Assembly: GCA_017522015.1 (NCBI GenBank)
Contig: JAFXAW010000011.1
Location: 1 to 57,095 of the forward strand
Length of the DNA: 57,095 nucleotides
Reading direction: 5' to 3'
Source: Oscillospiraceae bacterium
GTDB lineage: Bacteria; Bacillota; Clostridia; Oscillospirales; Oscillospiraceae
In this document: piece by piece, positions 25,256-32,672 of the stretch
Position numbering within the stretch: the stretch's first letter is position 1
How the letters are laid out: each line of letters begins with the position of its first letter
Program-made: the position numbers and the translations under genes
Notes under the pieces: model-generated
Told to the model about the DNA's origin: nothing
What the model saw: only the letters and a program-made list of their open reading frames with translations
The model's database searches: none

Positions 25256-25795
25256 TTAACAAATGGGATTTATCGCAATCCAAAATCTCTTCAGATTCAC
25301 TTTGGCGCCCGGTTCGTAAACGGTGGACTCATACACACCGCCGTTTGCAAGAATCGTCTTTTCGCTGCCCACATTACCGGCGATACAGGTGACAAGCACT
25401 TTGTTTATTCCGATCTCCGCACAATAGGGCAGCGCTTTTTTGAGCATCTTCCTGGCATATCCCTTTCGCCTTTCGCCCGGTCTTACGGAATACCCGATGT
25501 GTCCTCCGTACAGCTTCAAAAAATCGTTCAATTCATGTCTGATCTGAATCATCCCGACAAGCTTGTTGTCAAACGTGCGGATAAAAAGAAACTGTGTTGC
25601 CGGCACAAGGTTTTCGGGAACCGTGGCGCGCATCTCGCAAGTTTCACAGAAGCTTATGTACTCGCCGGGATCGGTCATTCTGCGAAGAGGGCCGGTTCCG
25701 TCCATGGAATCACCCGATTCAAGAAACGCTTTCCTGTATTCGGCGATTTGTTCCGCATATTCCATTGTGGGCTTAATCAGAATGTAATCTTCCAC
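25256..25795 (-). CDS. GNAT family N-acetyltransferase
   Basis: 179 aa from GTG at 25795, preferred because GGAG lies 7 bases upstream; the frame is open to 25828. The acetyl-CoA loop is GYSVRPGERRKGYARKML near 107. A downstream KVLVTCIAGNVGSEKTILANGG region near 138 fits GNAT motif B. The protein resembles the YjdJ/YkkB-like predicted acetyltransferases. Substrate unknown. Confidence 0.78.
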   Translation of the reverse strand: MEDYILIKPTMEYAEQIAEYRKAFLESGDSMDGTGPLRRMTDPGEYISFCETCEMRATVPENLVPATQFLFIRTFDNKLVGMIQIRHELNDFLKLYGGHIGYSVRPGERRKGYARKMLKKALPYCAEIGINKVLVTCIAGNVGSEKTILANGGVYESTVYEPGAKVNLKRFWIAINPIC

Positions 25796-25910
25796 GGTTT
25801 TTCTCCAATCGAACGCAAAAGAGCGCACGGATTTCTATTAACAATGTGTGCGAAAGCCCGGAAACGGCTGCGGTTTCCGAGCTTTGCTGTTGTGTTTTTT
25901 GCGGGAGCGT

Positions 25911-26903
25911 TTATTCGTAGACGGTGAAATCCTTGTCCCAGAAGCCGATGTTAAAGGGCATGTGCAGGCTGCCGGGCTTGCCCAGCGGCATATCCGCCGG
26001 GGTGACGGGGGCGCTGCCCTCCGGCACTTTCATCGGGGAAAACGCGGGCATCGGAGGCGGCGTGGCGGCGTCTCCGCCGTCGGCGCCGGGTGCCACCGAC
26101 ATCATGGGCGCGGGCTGCGGGAGCTTTTCCAGCCCGAGGTGATTCTGCAGGAAGCGCCAGCAGCAATCGAACCAGTCGTCCATGCAGGGGCCGACGGTTC
26201 CGTCGGGATTCAACGTGCGGTTGATGCTGCCGGTTGCGCCGTGATCACCCACGCTGGAGATGTAGCAGCCATAGGGGCGCTGCGCCTTCTCAAATGCATC
26301 CAGCATGGAAATGGTCTGGTACACGGAAACCAGCTTGTCCTGCCGCGCGTGGTGGAAGAATGTCGGCGGCGTCTGCGCTCCGACAAGGTCGCCGTTGGGC
26401 ACATAGACCAGCCCGTCATCCGTCTGCTGGCCGCAGAACATGGGGCCGTAGCCCACGACCATGGCGTTGGGCTTGCCCTCCTCGCCGGTGCAGCCGGCGG
26501 CTTCCATCAGATCGGGACGGTTCCAGAGGTTGCCGGTGGCCATGCAGATGAAAGCGCCGGCAGAGTGGCCGGAGATGACAATCTTATCCGGATCGATGCC
26601 CCATTCGTCCGCGTGTTCGCGAAGAATGCGGATGCTCTTCATCATGTCGATCACAACCTGGGGGAAACGGTAGTCTCCGCCCACGGGATACATATAGGAG
26701 CAGATGACGTTAAAGCCCTTGCCCAGCAGACGGGTGCCCAGCGGGAAGGTGTCTGACTCCAGGCAAAACATAAAGCCGCCGGCAGAGGCGTGGATCAGGG
26801 CGGGCGCTTTCACAGGACCGAAAAAGCCCATAGGCTCCTGCATTACGTTTACAAGCAGGTGGGCGGTGCTGTCCTCGCGCAGCGGGAAACGAAAAGTCTT
26901 CAT
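25911..26903 (-). CDS. Alpha/beta hydrolase (esterase/lipase-like)
   Basis: 330 aa from ATG at 26903 (AAAGGAG upstream). An oxyanion-type HASAGGF motif near 39 replaces the usual HGGGF. The nucleophile Ser is in VISGHSAGAF near 112, with a later FHHARQDK near 187 and a possible catalytic His in SVGDHGATGS near 219. After the fold (about residue 258 on) comes a Pro/Met/Ala-rich tail ending in GFWDKDFTVYE. No signal peptide. Esterase activity is inferred; substrate unknown. Single gene. Confidence 0.72.
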   Translation of the reverse strand: MKTFRFPLREDSTAHLLVNVMQEPMGFFGPVKAPALIHASAGGFMFCLESDTFPLGTRLLGKGFNVICSYMYPVGGDYRFPQVVIDMMKSIRILREHADEWGIDPDKIVISGHSAGAFICMATGNLWNRPDLMEAAGCTGEEGKPNAMVVGYGPMFCGQQTDDGLVYVPNGDLVGAQTPPTFFHHARQDKLVSVYQTISMLDAFEKAQRPYGCYISSVGDHGATGSINRTLNPDGTVGPCMDDWFDCCWRFLQNHLGLEKLPQPAPMMSVAPGADGGDAATPPPMPAFSPMKVPEGSAPVTPADMPLGKPGSLHMPFNIGFWDKDFTVYE

Positions 26904-26936
26904 AATCTGCTCTCCTTTATATACCAATATATAAAA

Positions 26937-26965
26937 ATACTACCGCGCCCGCAACGGCCTGTCAA
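26937..26965 (-). promoter_or_regulatory. Sigma-A promoter of the alpha/beta hydrolase gene
   Basis: Minus strand TTGACA (26965-26960), 17-bp spacer, TAGTAT (26942-26937), 34 bp upstream of the start codon. Confidence 0.65.
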
Positions 26966-26981
26966 GCCCGCATCCGAAAAG

Positions 26982-27020
26982 AAAGAGCCCGCTTCCGGAA
27001 ACTGCGGAAGCGGGCTCTTT
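26982..27020 (-). terminator. Terminator of the liv operon
   Basis: AAAGAGCCCGCTTCCG and CGGAAGCGGGCTCTTT form a 16-bp stem; on the minus strand TTTCTTTTC follows. Confidence 0.8.
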
Positions 27021-27041
27021 AAGTGTTGAAATAAGCGGAGA

Positions 27042-27752
27042 TCAGCCGCCGAGATAGGCTTTCTGCACAGCGTCGCTTGCCATCAGCTCCGCACCGGTTC
27101 CGGAGAGGACGATGTTGCCGGTTTCCAGAACGTAGGCACGGTGGGCAACGGAGAGCGCGGCCTGCGCATTCTGCTCCACGAGCAGAATGGTCGTTCCGGC
27201 CTCGTTGAGTTCGCGGATGATGTCAAAGATCTGCTCGACCAGAATCGGCGCAAGACCCATGGACGGCTCATCGAGCATCAGCAGCTTGGGCTTCGACATG
27301 AGCGCGCGGCCCATTGCGAGCATCTGCTGCTCACCGCCGGAGAGCGTGCCGGCGATCTGCTTGCGGCGCTCTTTCAGGCGCGGGAAGCGGGCATACGCGT
27401 CGGCCAGACCGGGGGCGATGGATGCGTTCGACTGCGTGTAAGCGCCCATCTCCAGATTCTCCTCAACCGTCATCTGCAGGAAGATGCGGCGGCCTTCGGG
27501 AACCTGAGCCAGGCCCTGCCGCACGATGTTGTGCGGGGCAATGCCGTGGAGGTCTTTGCCCTCGAAGGTGACGCTGCCGCTTCTGGCGTGCAGGATGCCG
27601 GAGATTGTGTTGAGCGTCGTGGACTTGCCGGCGCCGTTGGCACCGATCAGTGTGACGATTTCGCCCTCATTTACTTCAAAGGAAACGCCCTTGACGGCGT
27701 GGATGCTGCCGTAATAGACGTGGAGGTCATTGACTTCAAGAATCTTTCCCAT
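27042..27752 (-). CDS. livF: Branched-chain amino acid ABC transporter ATP-binding protein LivF
   Basis: 236 aa from ATG at 27752 (GGAGGC before it). Walker A GANGAGKST is near 38, VPEGRRIFLQMTVEENL near 87 identifies LivF, the signature LSGGEQQMLAMGRAL is near 136 and Walker B LLMLDEPSMGLAP near 156. It pairs with LivG as the ATPase dimer of the HAAT importer and is last in livJHMGF. Confidence 0.92.
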   Translation of the reverse strand: MGKILEVNDLHVYYGSIHAVKGVSFEVNEGEIVTLIGANGAGKSTTLNTISGILHARSGSVTFEGKDLHGIAPHNIVRQGLAQVPEGRRIFLQMTVEENLEMGAYTQSNASIAPGLADAYARFPRLKERRKQIAGTLSGGEQQMLAMGRALMSKPKLLMLDEPSMGLAPILVEQIFDIIRELNEAGTTILLVEQNAQAALSVAHRAYVLETGNIVLSGTGAELMASDAVQKAYLGG

Positions 27753-27756
27753 GCGC

Positions 27757-28596
27757 TCACGCCTCCTTCTTCTTTCCAAGGTAGGCTTCAATGACTTCGG
27801 GATTGTTCTGAATGTCATCGGGGCTGCCCTTGGCAATCACGCGGCCGAAGTTCAGCACGACGATGCCCTCGCAGATGTTCATAACAAGGTTCATGTCATG
27901 CTCGATCAGCAAAACGGCGATCTGGAACGTGTCGCGGATGGCACGGATGTTTTCCATCAACTCCGCTGTTTCGGACGGGTTCATGCCGGCGGCCGGCTCG
28001 TCAAGCAGCAGCAGGCAGGGATTCGTTGCCAATGCACGAAGGATCTCCAGTCTGCGCTGGGCACCGTAGGGCAGGCTGCCCGCCTTCGCGGAGGCGAAAT
28101 CCTCCATATGGAAGATGGACAGCAGCTCCATCGCGCGCTCGTGCGCGATTTTTTCGCCCTTCCAGTAGCTCGGCAGACGGAAAATGCCGCTGAACATGTT
28201 GTACTTAATACGGGGCTCCATTGCAACGGTGATGTTCTCCTCAACCGTGAGGTTTGAGAACAGACGGATGTTCTGGAACGTGCGGGCGATGCCGGCGTGG
28301 TTGATCTGCGCGGTGGAAAGACCGTGAATGTCCTTGCCTTCGAGCAGGATTGTGCCGTGCGTGGGCTGATAGACCTTGGTGAGCAGGTTGAAAATGGTCG
28401 TCTTACCGGCACCGTTGGGGCCGATGAGGCCGGCGATCTCCGTGCGGCCGATGGTGACATTGAAGTCGTCCACCGCTTTGAGGCCGCCGAAAGTGATGCC
28501 GAGGTTTACGGTTTCAAGGACGGGACTCTTATCAGCGTCGCGCTCGGGCAGGTATGCCTTGCGCGTTACTTCCACGAGCTTGGAGCGTTCTGCCAT
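27757..28596 (-). CDS. livG: Branched-chain amino acid ABC transporter ATP-binding protein LivG
   Basis: 279 aa. The N-terminal ~25 residues precede the ATPase domain. Walker A GPNGAGKTT is near 59, the LivG-typical ARTFQNIRLFSNLTVEEN near 104, the signature-like LPYGAQRRLEI near 174 and Walker B LLLDEPAAGMNPSE near 195. It starts directly after the livM stop (TAAATG). Confidence 0.92.
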   Translation of the reverse strand: MAERSKLVEVTRKAYLPERDADKSPVLETVNLGITFGGLKAVDDFNVTIGRTEIAGLIGPNGAGKTTIFNLLTKVYQPTHGTILLEGKDIHGLSTAQINHAGIARTFQNIRLFSNLTVEENITVAMEPRIKYNMFSGIFRLPSYWKGEKIAHERAMELLSIFHMEDFASAKAGSLPYGAQRRLEILRALATNPCLLLLDEPAAGMNPSETAELMENIRAIRDTFQIAVLLIEHDMNLVMNICEGIVVLNFGRVIAKGSPDDIQNNPEVIEAYLGKKKEA

Positions 28597-29595
28597 TTAT
28601 GCCCCCTCCTTTTCCTGCACTTGCTTTTTCGCGAGTCGATTGATGAGCTTGGTGGGCTTGATGCGCTCGAGCAGGTTCTTCATCCCGGCGCTGTTTCTTG
28701 CGAGCATGACGAGGATGAGAACGATGGCGTAGAGCAGCATGCGGTAGTCGGCAAAGCTGCGCATCGCTTCGGGCAGCGCCACGAGAATGATCGCTGCGAT
28801 GATCGAGCCGGGCACGCTGCCCATGCCGCCGAGCACAACGATGACCAGAATCTCAATGGACATGTTGTAGTCGAAGGATGCGGCCTTGACGTTGGCAAAG
28901 AAGTGACCGTAAAGCGTGCCTGCCGCGCCGGCAAAGAACGCTGCGATCATAAACACAACAAGCTTGAAGCGCGTCACGTTCAGACCAATGGATTCCGCGG
29001 CAATTCGGTTGTCGCGAATGGCCATGATGGCGCGGCCCTGCTTGGAGTTTTTCAGGTTCATCATCACGATCGTCGTCAGCAGCACCAGAACGATGGCGTA
29101 GGGCAGAAGCTGCTTCGGTGCAGAATAGATGCTGCCCGTGTTGAGGCCGAGTGCGCCGCCGGTAAGCTTCAGGTTGGTGATCACGTTTTTGATGATCTCA
29201 CCGCAGGCGAGCGTCACGATGGCGAGATAGTCGCCCTTGAGGCGCAGCGCCGGCAGACCGACCAGGAAGCCGAAGAAAGCCGCAACGAGACCGCCGATGA
29301 TCATGCAAAGCGGCAGACGCGCAACCATGGGAAGATAAGGTTCCAGCGCGATGGAGACAAGGCAGCCGGAGAAAATGCCGACGGACATGAAGCCTGCGTG
29401 ACCGAGCGACAGCTCGCCCAAAAGACCCACGACCAGGTTCAGTGATACCGCGAGCACGATGTAAACCGAGATCGGGATGAGCATGTTGGAGATCTGCCGC
29501 TTGAGGCCGCCGCTGTAAAGCAGAAAAGCGACCACGGCATAGGCCGCGATGACCAGGATGAGGGTCAGAAAGTTCAGATTCTTTTTCTTCTTCAT
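28597..29595 (-). CDS. livM: Branched-chain amino acid ABC transporter permease LivM
   Basis: 332 aa from ATG at 29595 (AAGG 10 bases upstream). An alternative GTG at 29604 overlaps the livH stop (GTGA). It has 8-9 membrane segments, and LVVGLLGELSLGHAGFMSVG near 55 plus GRAIMAIRDNRIAAESIGLN near 185 are hallmarks of LivM. The last residues are basic and Gln/Lys-rich. It forms the channel with LivH. Confidence 0.9.
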   Translation of the reverse strand: MKKKKNLNFLTLILVIAAYAVVAFLLYSGGLKRQISNMLIPISVYIVLAVSLNLVVGLLGELSLGHAGFMSVGIFSGCLVSIALEPYLPMVARLPLCMIIGGLVAAFFGFLVGLPALRLKGDYLAIVTLACGEIIKNVITNLKLTGGALGLNTGSIYSAPKQLLPYAIVLVLLTTIVMMNLKNSKQGRAIMAIRDNRIAAESIGLNVTRFKLVVFMIAAFFAGAAGTLYGHFFANVKAASFDYNMSIEILVIVVLGGMGSVPGSIIAAIILVALPEAMRSFADYRMLLYAIVLILVMLARNSAGMKNLLERIKPTKLINRLAKKQVQEKEGA

Positions 29596-29600
29596 GCCAC

Positions 29601-30479
29601 TCACACCTTCTCACTCATTTGCTTGCCGAGCAAGCCGGTAGGCTTGACCACGAGAACGACGACCAGAACGCCGAACACGATGGCATCCGCCCAGAGGGTA
29701 GAAATGTATGTTTTGGAAAACTGCTCGATGAGTCCGAGCAGAATGCCGCCAAGCATTGCACCGGGAATGGAGCCGATGCCGCCGAAGACCGCGGCGGTAA
29801 ACGCCTTGATTCCGGGCATGGCGCCGGTGGTGGGCTTGATATAGACATAAGTCATGCCGTAGAAAATGCTGGCAAAGGCGGCCAGTGCCGAGCCGATGGC
29901 AAAGGTCATCGTGATGGTACGGTTGACGCTGATGCCCATGAGCGAAGCGGCTGCCTTATCCTCAGAAACGGCGCGCATGGCTTTGCCGAGCTTGGTCTTG
30001 TTGATGAACAGCGTCAGCGCAATCATGATAACGGCAGTAACGGCAAGCGTCAGAATGGTGATGCCGTCAATCTGGATGCCACCGATGTTGTAGGTCGGGA
30101 AATCCGCTATGGTCGGATAAGCTCTTTGCTGAGAACCGAAGATGAGCAGCGCAATGTTCTGCAGGAAGTAGCTCACGCCGATGGCGGTGATGAGCACACT
30201 CAGAGACGGGGCGCTGCGCAGCGGCTTGTAGGCCAGAAACTCGATAAGCATACCGAGCACCGCGCAGATCACGATACTGAGAATGATGGCAATGACCGGA
30301 GGCAGGCCCAAAGACATGACCGTCACGATTCCGGCGTATGCGCCGATCATAATGACGTCTCCGTGCGCAAAGTTCAGCATCTTGGCAATGCCGTAGACCA
30401 TCGTGTAGCCCAGTGCGATCAGCGCATAGATGCTGCCGAGACTCAGGCCACTGATAAGTGTTTGAATGAAATGTAGCAT
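29601..30479 (-). CDS. livH: Branched-chain amino acid ABC transporter permease LivH
   Basis: 292 aa from ATG at 30479 (AAGGATG upstream); the longer frame lacks an SD. FIQTLISGLSLGSIYALIALGYTMVYGI at the N-terminus and LNFAHGDVIMIGAY near 34 are the LivH signature, and KAMRAVSEDKAAASLMGI near 167 matches the EAA-type loop. It is separated from livJ by 213 bp that hold a tandem repeat and a hairpin. Confidence 0.9.
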   Translation of the reverse strand: MLHFIQTLISGLSLGSIYALIALGYTMVYGIAKMLNFAHGDVIMIGAYAGIVTVMSLGLPPVIAIILSIVICAVLGMLIEFLAYKPLRSAPSLSVLITAIGVSYFLQNIALLIFGSQQRAYPTIADFPTYNIGGIQIDGITILTLAVTAVIMIALTLFINKTKLGKAMRAVSEDKAAASLMGISVNRTITMTFAIGSALAAFASIFYGMTYVYIKPTTGAMPGIKAFTAAVFGGIGSIPGAMLGGILLGLIEQFSKTYISTLWADAIVFGVLVVVLVVKPTGLLGKQMSEKV

Positions 30480-30540
30480 GTCAGATACATCCTTAAGGAA
30501 GGGCGTTGCACCCTTGCCGGTTTTCACGGGCGGATCGTCG

Positions 30541-30580
30541 CCCTTGCGTGGTTAAGCCCTTGCGTGGTTAAGCCCTTGCG
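30541..30580. repeat. Tandem 16-bp repeat between livH and livJ
   Basis: CCCTTGCGTGGTTAAG occurs twice head to tail (30541-30556, 30557-30572), with a partial third copy CCCTTGCG at 30573. AAGGGCGTTG is also repeated nearby (about 30499 and 30586). Confidence 0.7.
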
Positions 30581-30612
30581 TACATAAGGGCGTTGAATGC
30601 GGATTTTGGACG

Positions 30613-30646
30613 CAAAGTCTACCGGAGTAAAATCCGGTAGACTTTG
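30613..30646. repeat. 14-bp inverted repeat in the livJ-livH intercistronic region
   Basis: CAAAGTCTACCGGA (30613-30626) and TCCGGTAGACTTTG (30633-30646) form a perfect stem around a 6-base loop, without a T tract on either strand. It may stabilise livJ mRNA so that binding protein is made in excess over the membrane subunits. Confidence 0.65.
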
Positions 30647-30692
30647 GTGCATTGGATTCCTATAGATAGTAAGGTATTGCTGAGATTCTTAA

Positions 30693-31829
30693 TTACTTGA
30701 CAAAGAGGCTGCCCACGCCGTCCTTGTAGAGGATGGCGCTCGCGTTCTTGACGGTGTTGCCGTCCGCACCCCAGGTCATGGTGCCGGTCACGCCGGTGTA
30801 CTCGAGGGTGGTCATGGTCTTGGCGAGCTCTTCACCGGAGGTGGAGCCGGCGGCCTCGATGGCGGCCTTGATGATGTAAATGGCGTCGTAGCCGTCAGCA
30901 GCGAACTGGTCGGGAGTGGCGTTGTAAGCCTTCTTGTAAGCCTCGACGAAGGCCTTGACGTTGGCTTCTTCGGAATCAGCAGCGAAGGGGGTGAGCATCA
31001 GGACGTTGTCCGCAATGCTGGGATCCTGCTCGACCTTGCCGAGGATACCGTCCAGACCGTCGGCGCCGAAGAAGTAAACATCGCTGGCGAACTTGCCCTT
31101 GGCCTGGGTGAGGAAGGTGGAAGCTTCTTCAGCGTAGATGGGCATGAAGACCAGCTTGACGCCGGAGGCGACCAGCGCATCGATCTGGGTGGAGAAGTCG
31201 GTGGCAGTGGTGGTGGTGAAGGTCTGGGTCTCAACGATGCTCAGGTCGAGCTTCTCGCACTCGGCGACGAAAGCTTCGTACAGGCCGACGGAGTAGTCAT
31301 AGTCGCTCTCGTAGAGAACGCCGACTTCGGTGGCCATCTCGTTGTCCTTGATGTAGTTGGCAGCAGCAGCGCCCTGATAGGAGTCATAGAAGCAGACGCG
31401 GAAAGCCTTGTCGTTGCCTTCGATGGCCTTGTCAGCGGAGCCGGAGGGCGTGAGGAGCAGGACGTCGTCCGCAACAGCGGCTGCGGTGATGGAAGCAGTC
31501 TCGCCGGAGAACACGCCGCCGAGAGAAACATCCATGCCGTCGTCCATCAGCTTGCCGTAAGCGCTGACAGCGCTCTCGGGATCAGCCTGGGAGTCTTCGA
31601 ACAGCAGCTCGATCTGCTTGCCGTCGATGCCGCCCGCGGCGTTGATCTCGTCAACCGCGATCTTGGCACCGTTGCGCACGCTCGTGCCGTAGTTGGCGTA
31701 GCTGCCGGTCAGAGGGCCGATGCCACCGATCTTGATGACATCATCGTTGTTGTCGCCCTGGGCACCGCCGCAGGCGACCATGCAGGCCATCATCACGAGG
31801 GCCAGCATCATGCATAAAATCTTTTTCAT
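30693..31829 (-). CDS. livJ: Branched-chain amino acid ABC transporter substrate-binding lipoprotein LivJ
   Basis: 378 aa from ATG at 31829 (AAGGAG upstream). The lipobox ends at VAC with Cys about 20. The mature part follows the LivJ/periplasmic-binding type 1 fold (IKIGGIGPLTGSYANYG, AVDEINAAGGIDGKQIELL, DSQADPESAV). C-terminal YDAIYIIKAAIEAAG is also typical. It is first in the liv operon, behind a promoter, a leader peptide rich in Ile/Val/Leu codons and an intrinsic terminator. Leu/Ile/Val as ligands are inferred from family and leader. Confidence 0.9.
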   Translation of the reverse strand: MKKILCMMLALVMMACMVACGGAQGDNNDDVIKIGGIGPLTGSYANYGTSVRNGAKIAVDEINAAGGIDGKQIELLFEDSQADPESAVSAYGKLMDDGMDVSLGGVFSGETASITAAAVADDVLLLTPSGSADKAIEGNDKAFRVCFYDSYQGAAAANYIKDNEMATEVGVLYESDYDYSVGLYEAFVAECEKLDLSIVETQTFTTTTATDFSTQIDALVASGVKLVFMPIYAEEASTFLTQAKGKFASDVYFFGADGLDGILGKVEQDPSIADNVLMLTPFAADSEEANVKAFVEAYKKAYNATPDQFAADGYDAIYIIKAAIEAAGSTSGEELAKTMTTLEYTGVTGTMTWGADGNTVKNASAILYKDGVGSLFVK

Positions 31830-31875
31830 TTTCCTCGGTTCTCCTTCTAAAAAATTGGATTTTTGAGTTTTATAC

Positions 31876-31902
31876 AAAAAAACGGCATCACCGATGCGGT
31901 GA
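31876..31902 (-). terminator. Leader terminator (attenuator) upstream of livJ
   Basis: On the minus strand ACCGCATC-GGT-GATGCCGT forms a hairpin with one C-C mismatch, followed directly by Ts (31882-31876). A competing TCACCG-CAT-CGGTGA stem uses the same bases. It lies 47 bp before livJ and 89 bp after the leader peptide stop. Confidence 0.65.
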
Positions 31903-31990
31903 GGGCGCTTTACTGTATCCAAACAGGCCCGGGGTTCAGCGCGGAAGAACTCCGCCGAATCCGCTGCTTACATGAACAGAGGACGGGATA

Positions 31991-32122
31991 TCAAGCAAGA
32001 ATAAGCGCTGCCAGAGCAGCGCCCAAAATCACGATGGAGCACATACAGGAGAAATCAGCCTCTGTCATGGCGGTGGAGGCAAAACAAGCATTTTTCGCGC
32101 CTGCAAAAGCAAAACGCTTCAT
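31991..32122 (-). CDS. Predicted branched-chain amino acid leader peptide (liv attenuator)
   Basis: 43 codons, ATG at 32122, AGAGG 10 bases upstream, TGA at 31993. The last 14 residues (30-43) are Ile-Val-Ile-Leu, Gly-Ala-Ala-Leu, Ala-Ala-Leu-Ile-Leu-Ala, eight of them branched-chain, near the stop codon as in ilv/leu attenuators. It lies between a consensus promoter and an intrinsic terminator upstream of livJ. Four GCGCT/AGCGC-type segments (32016-32024, 32004-32011, 31936-31944, 31903-31909) can pair in alternative ways. It may instead be a short hydrophobic membrane peptide; position and terminator favour a leader. Confidence 0.6.
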   Translation of the reverse strand: MKRFAFAGAKNACFASTAMTEADFSCMCSIVILGAALAALILA

Positions 32123-32154
32123 GCTGCAACAGCCTCTTTTATTCATTTTATATG

Positions 32155-32183
32155 ATTATAGCGTTCGCGCCCTGTTCCGTCAA
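32155..32183 (-). promoter_or_regulatory. Sigma-A promoter of the liv leader/operon
   Basis: Minus strand TTGACG (32183-32178), 17-bp spacer, TATAAT (32160-32155). It gives a leader of about 320 nt before livJ. Confidence 0.75.
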
Positions 32184-32377
32184 GATGCATAACCGACAAA
32201 ATAGAACGCGGATTTTATGACGCGCTTGACCAAGAACGACAAAGAGAGGCCTTGGGATGGATAAATATACATATTAAATTTAACCGCGAAGCGGGCGAAC
32301 TGTTTTTGACAGCTTTCATTTGTCAATATGCAACAAAAAATGCGCCGGCTTGCCGCGAACATTGGGCAATCCTCCGC

Positions 32378-32406
32378 TTGACTTTATGACTGCAAAGCGT
32401 TACAAT
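32378..32406 (+). promoter_or_regulatory. Sigma-A promoter of the aromatic leader/ABC cassette
   Basis: TTGACT (32378-32383), 17-bp spacer, TACAAT (32401-32406). Transcription from about 32413 would give a 260-nt leader before the binding-protein gene. Confidence 0.75.
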
Positions 32407-32457
32407 GCAAAAAAATTAAAGCATTAAGCGCGAATGCGCAGGAAGGAGTCCGCTGTA

Positions 32458-32568
32458 ATGAAGAGCAAAGTCATCCGCAGTTGTGTTGAGTTTTATAGCT
32501 TTACGTTTGCTCGCTTTGCGGGCTATTTTGCGTTTCCCAAAAATGACCTTCCTGTGCGAGAAAGCTGA
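32458..32568 (+). CDS. Predicted Phe/Tyr leader peptide of a ribosome-stalling attenuator
   Basis: 36 codons with AGGAAGGAG 9 bases before ATG and TGA at 32566. Residues 12-26 hold six Phe (12, 15, 17, 20, 24, 26) and two Tyr (13, 23); every Phe codon is TTT and both Tyr are TAT. It lies between a near-consensus promoter and a 14-bp terminator hairpin, upstream of an aromatic-type ABC importer. When ribosomes stall for charged tRNA-Phe or tRNA-Tyr, GAGAA-A-GCTG (32558-32567) can pair with the 5' arm of the terminator; a ribosome at the stop codon would cover it. This fits pheA/pheST-style attenuation. Confidence 0.8.
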   Translation: MKSKVIRSCVEFYSFTFARFAGYFAFPKNDLPVRES

Positions 32569-32640
32569 ACTGCGCGTCTGAAATTTGTAGGTAAGCGGCT
32601 TCTCCCGGGAGGGAGGGGCCGCTTTCATTATTTTAACCAA
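32555..32640 (+). terminator. Antiterminator/terminator switch of the aromatic leader
   Basis: Terminator: AAGCGGCTTCTCCC (32593-32606) with GGGAGGGGCCGCTT (32611-32624), 14 bp, loop GGGA, then TCATTATTTT. Antiterminator: GAGAA(A)GCTG (32558-32567) pairs with CGGCTTCTC (32596-32604), 9 bp with one bulge and one G-T pair. The two are mutually exclusive. A 5-bp CTCGC/GCGAG pairing (about 32510-32514 with 32556-32560) could sequester the antiterminator strand. The T tract is broken. Confidence 0.72.
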
Positions 32641-32672
32641 AAAAATTTTTTAATCAAAAGGAGAGCCCCACA

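Noticed and set aside
30541-30580. CRISPR-like array
   Set aside because: The repeat units are directly adjacent with no spacers and only 16 bp long; there are no cas genes.
32416-32640. A 74-aa minus-strand frame across the aromatic leader
   Set aside because: It is antisense to the leader and terminator and has no SD. The plus-strand leader explains the region better.
32270-32672. T-box or other riboswitch before the second ABC cassette
   Set aside because: No AGGGTGG-type T-box core or Stem I motif was found. The leader peptide and hairpin account for the region.
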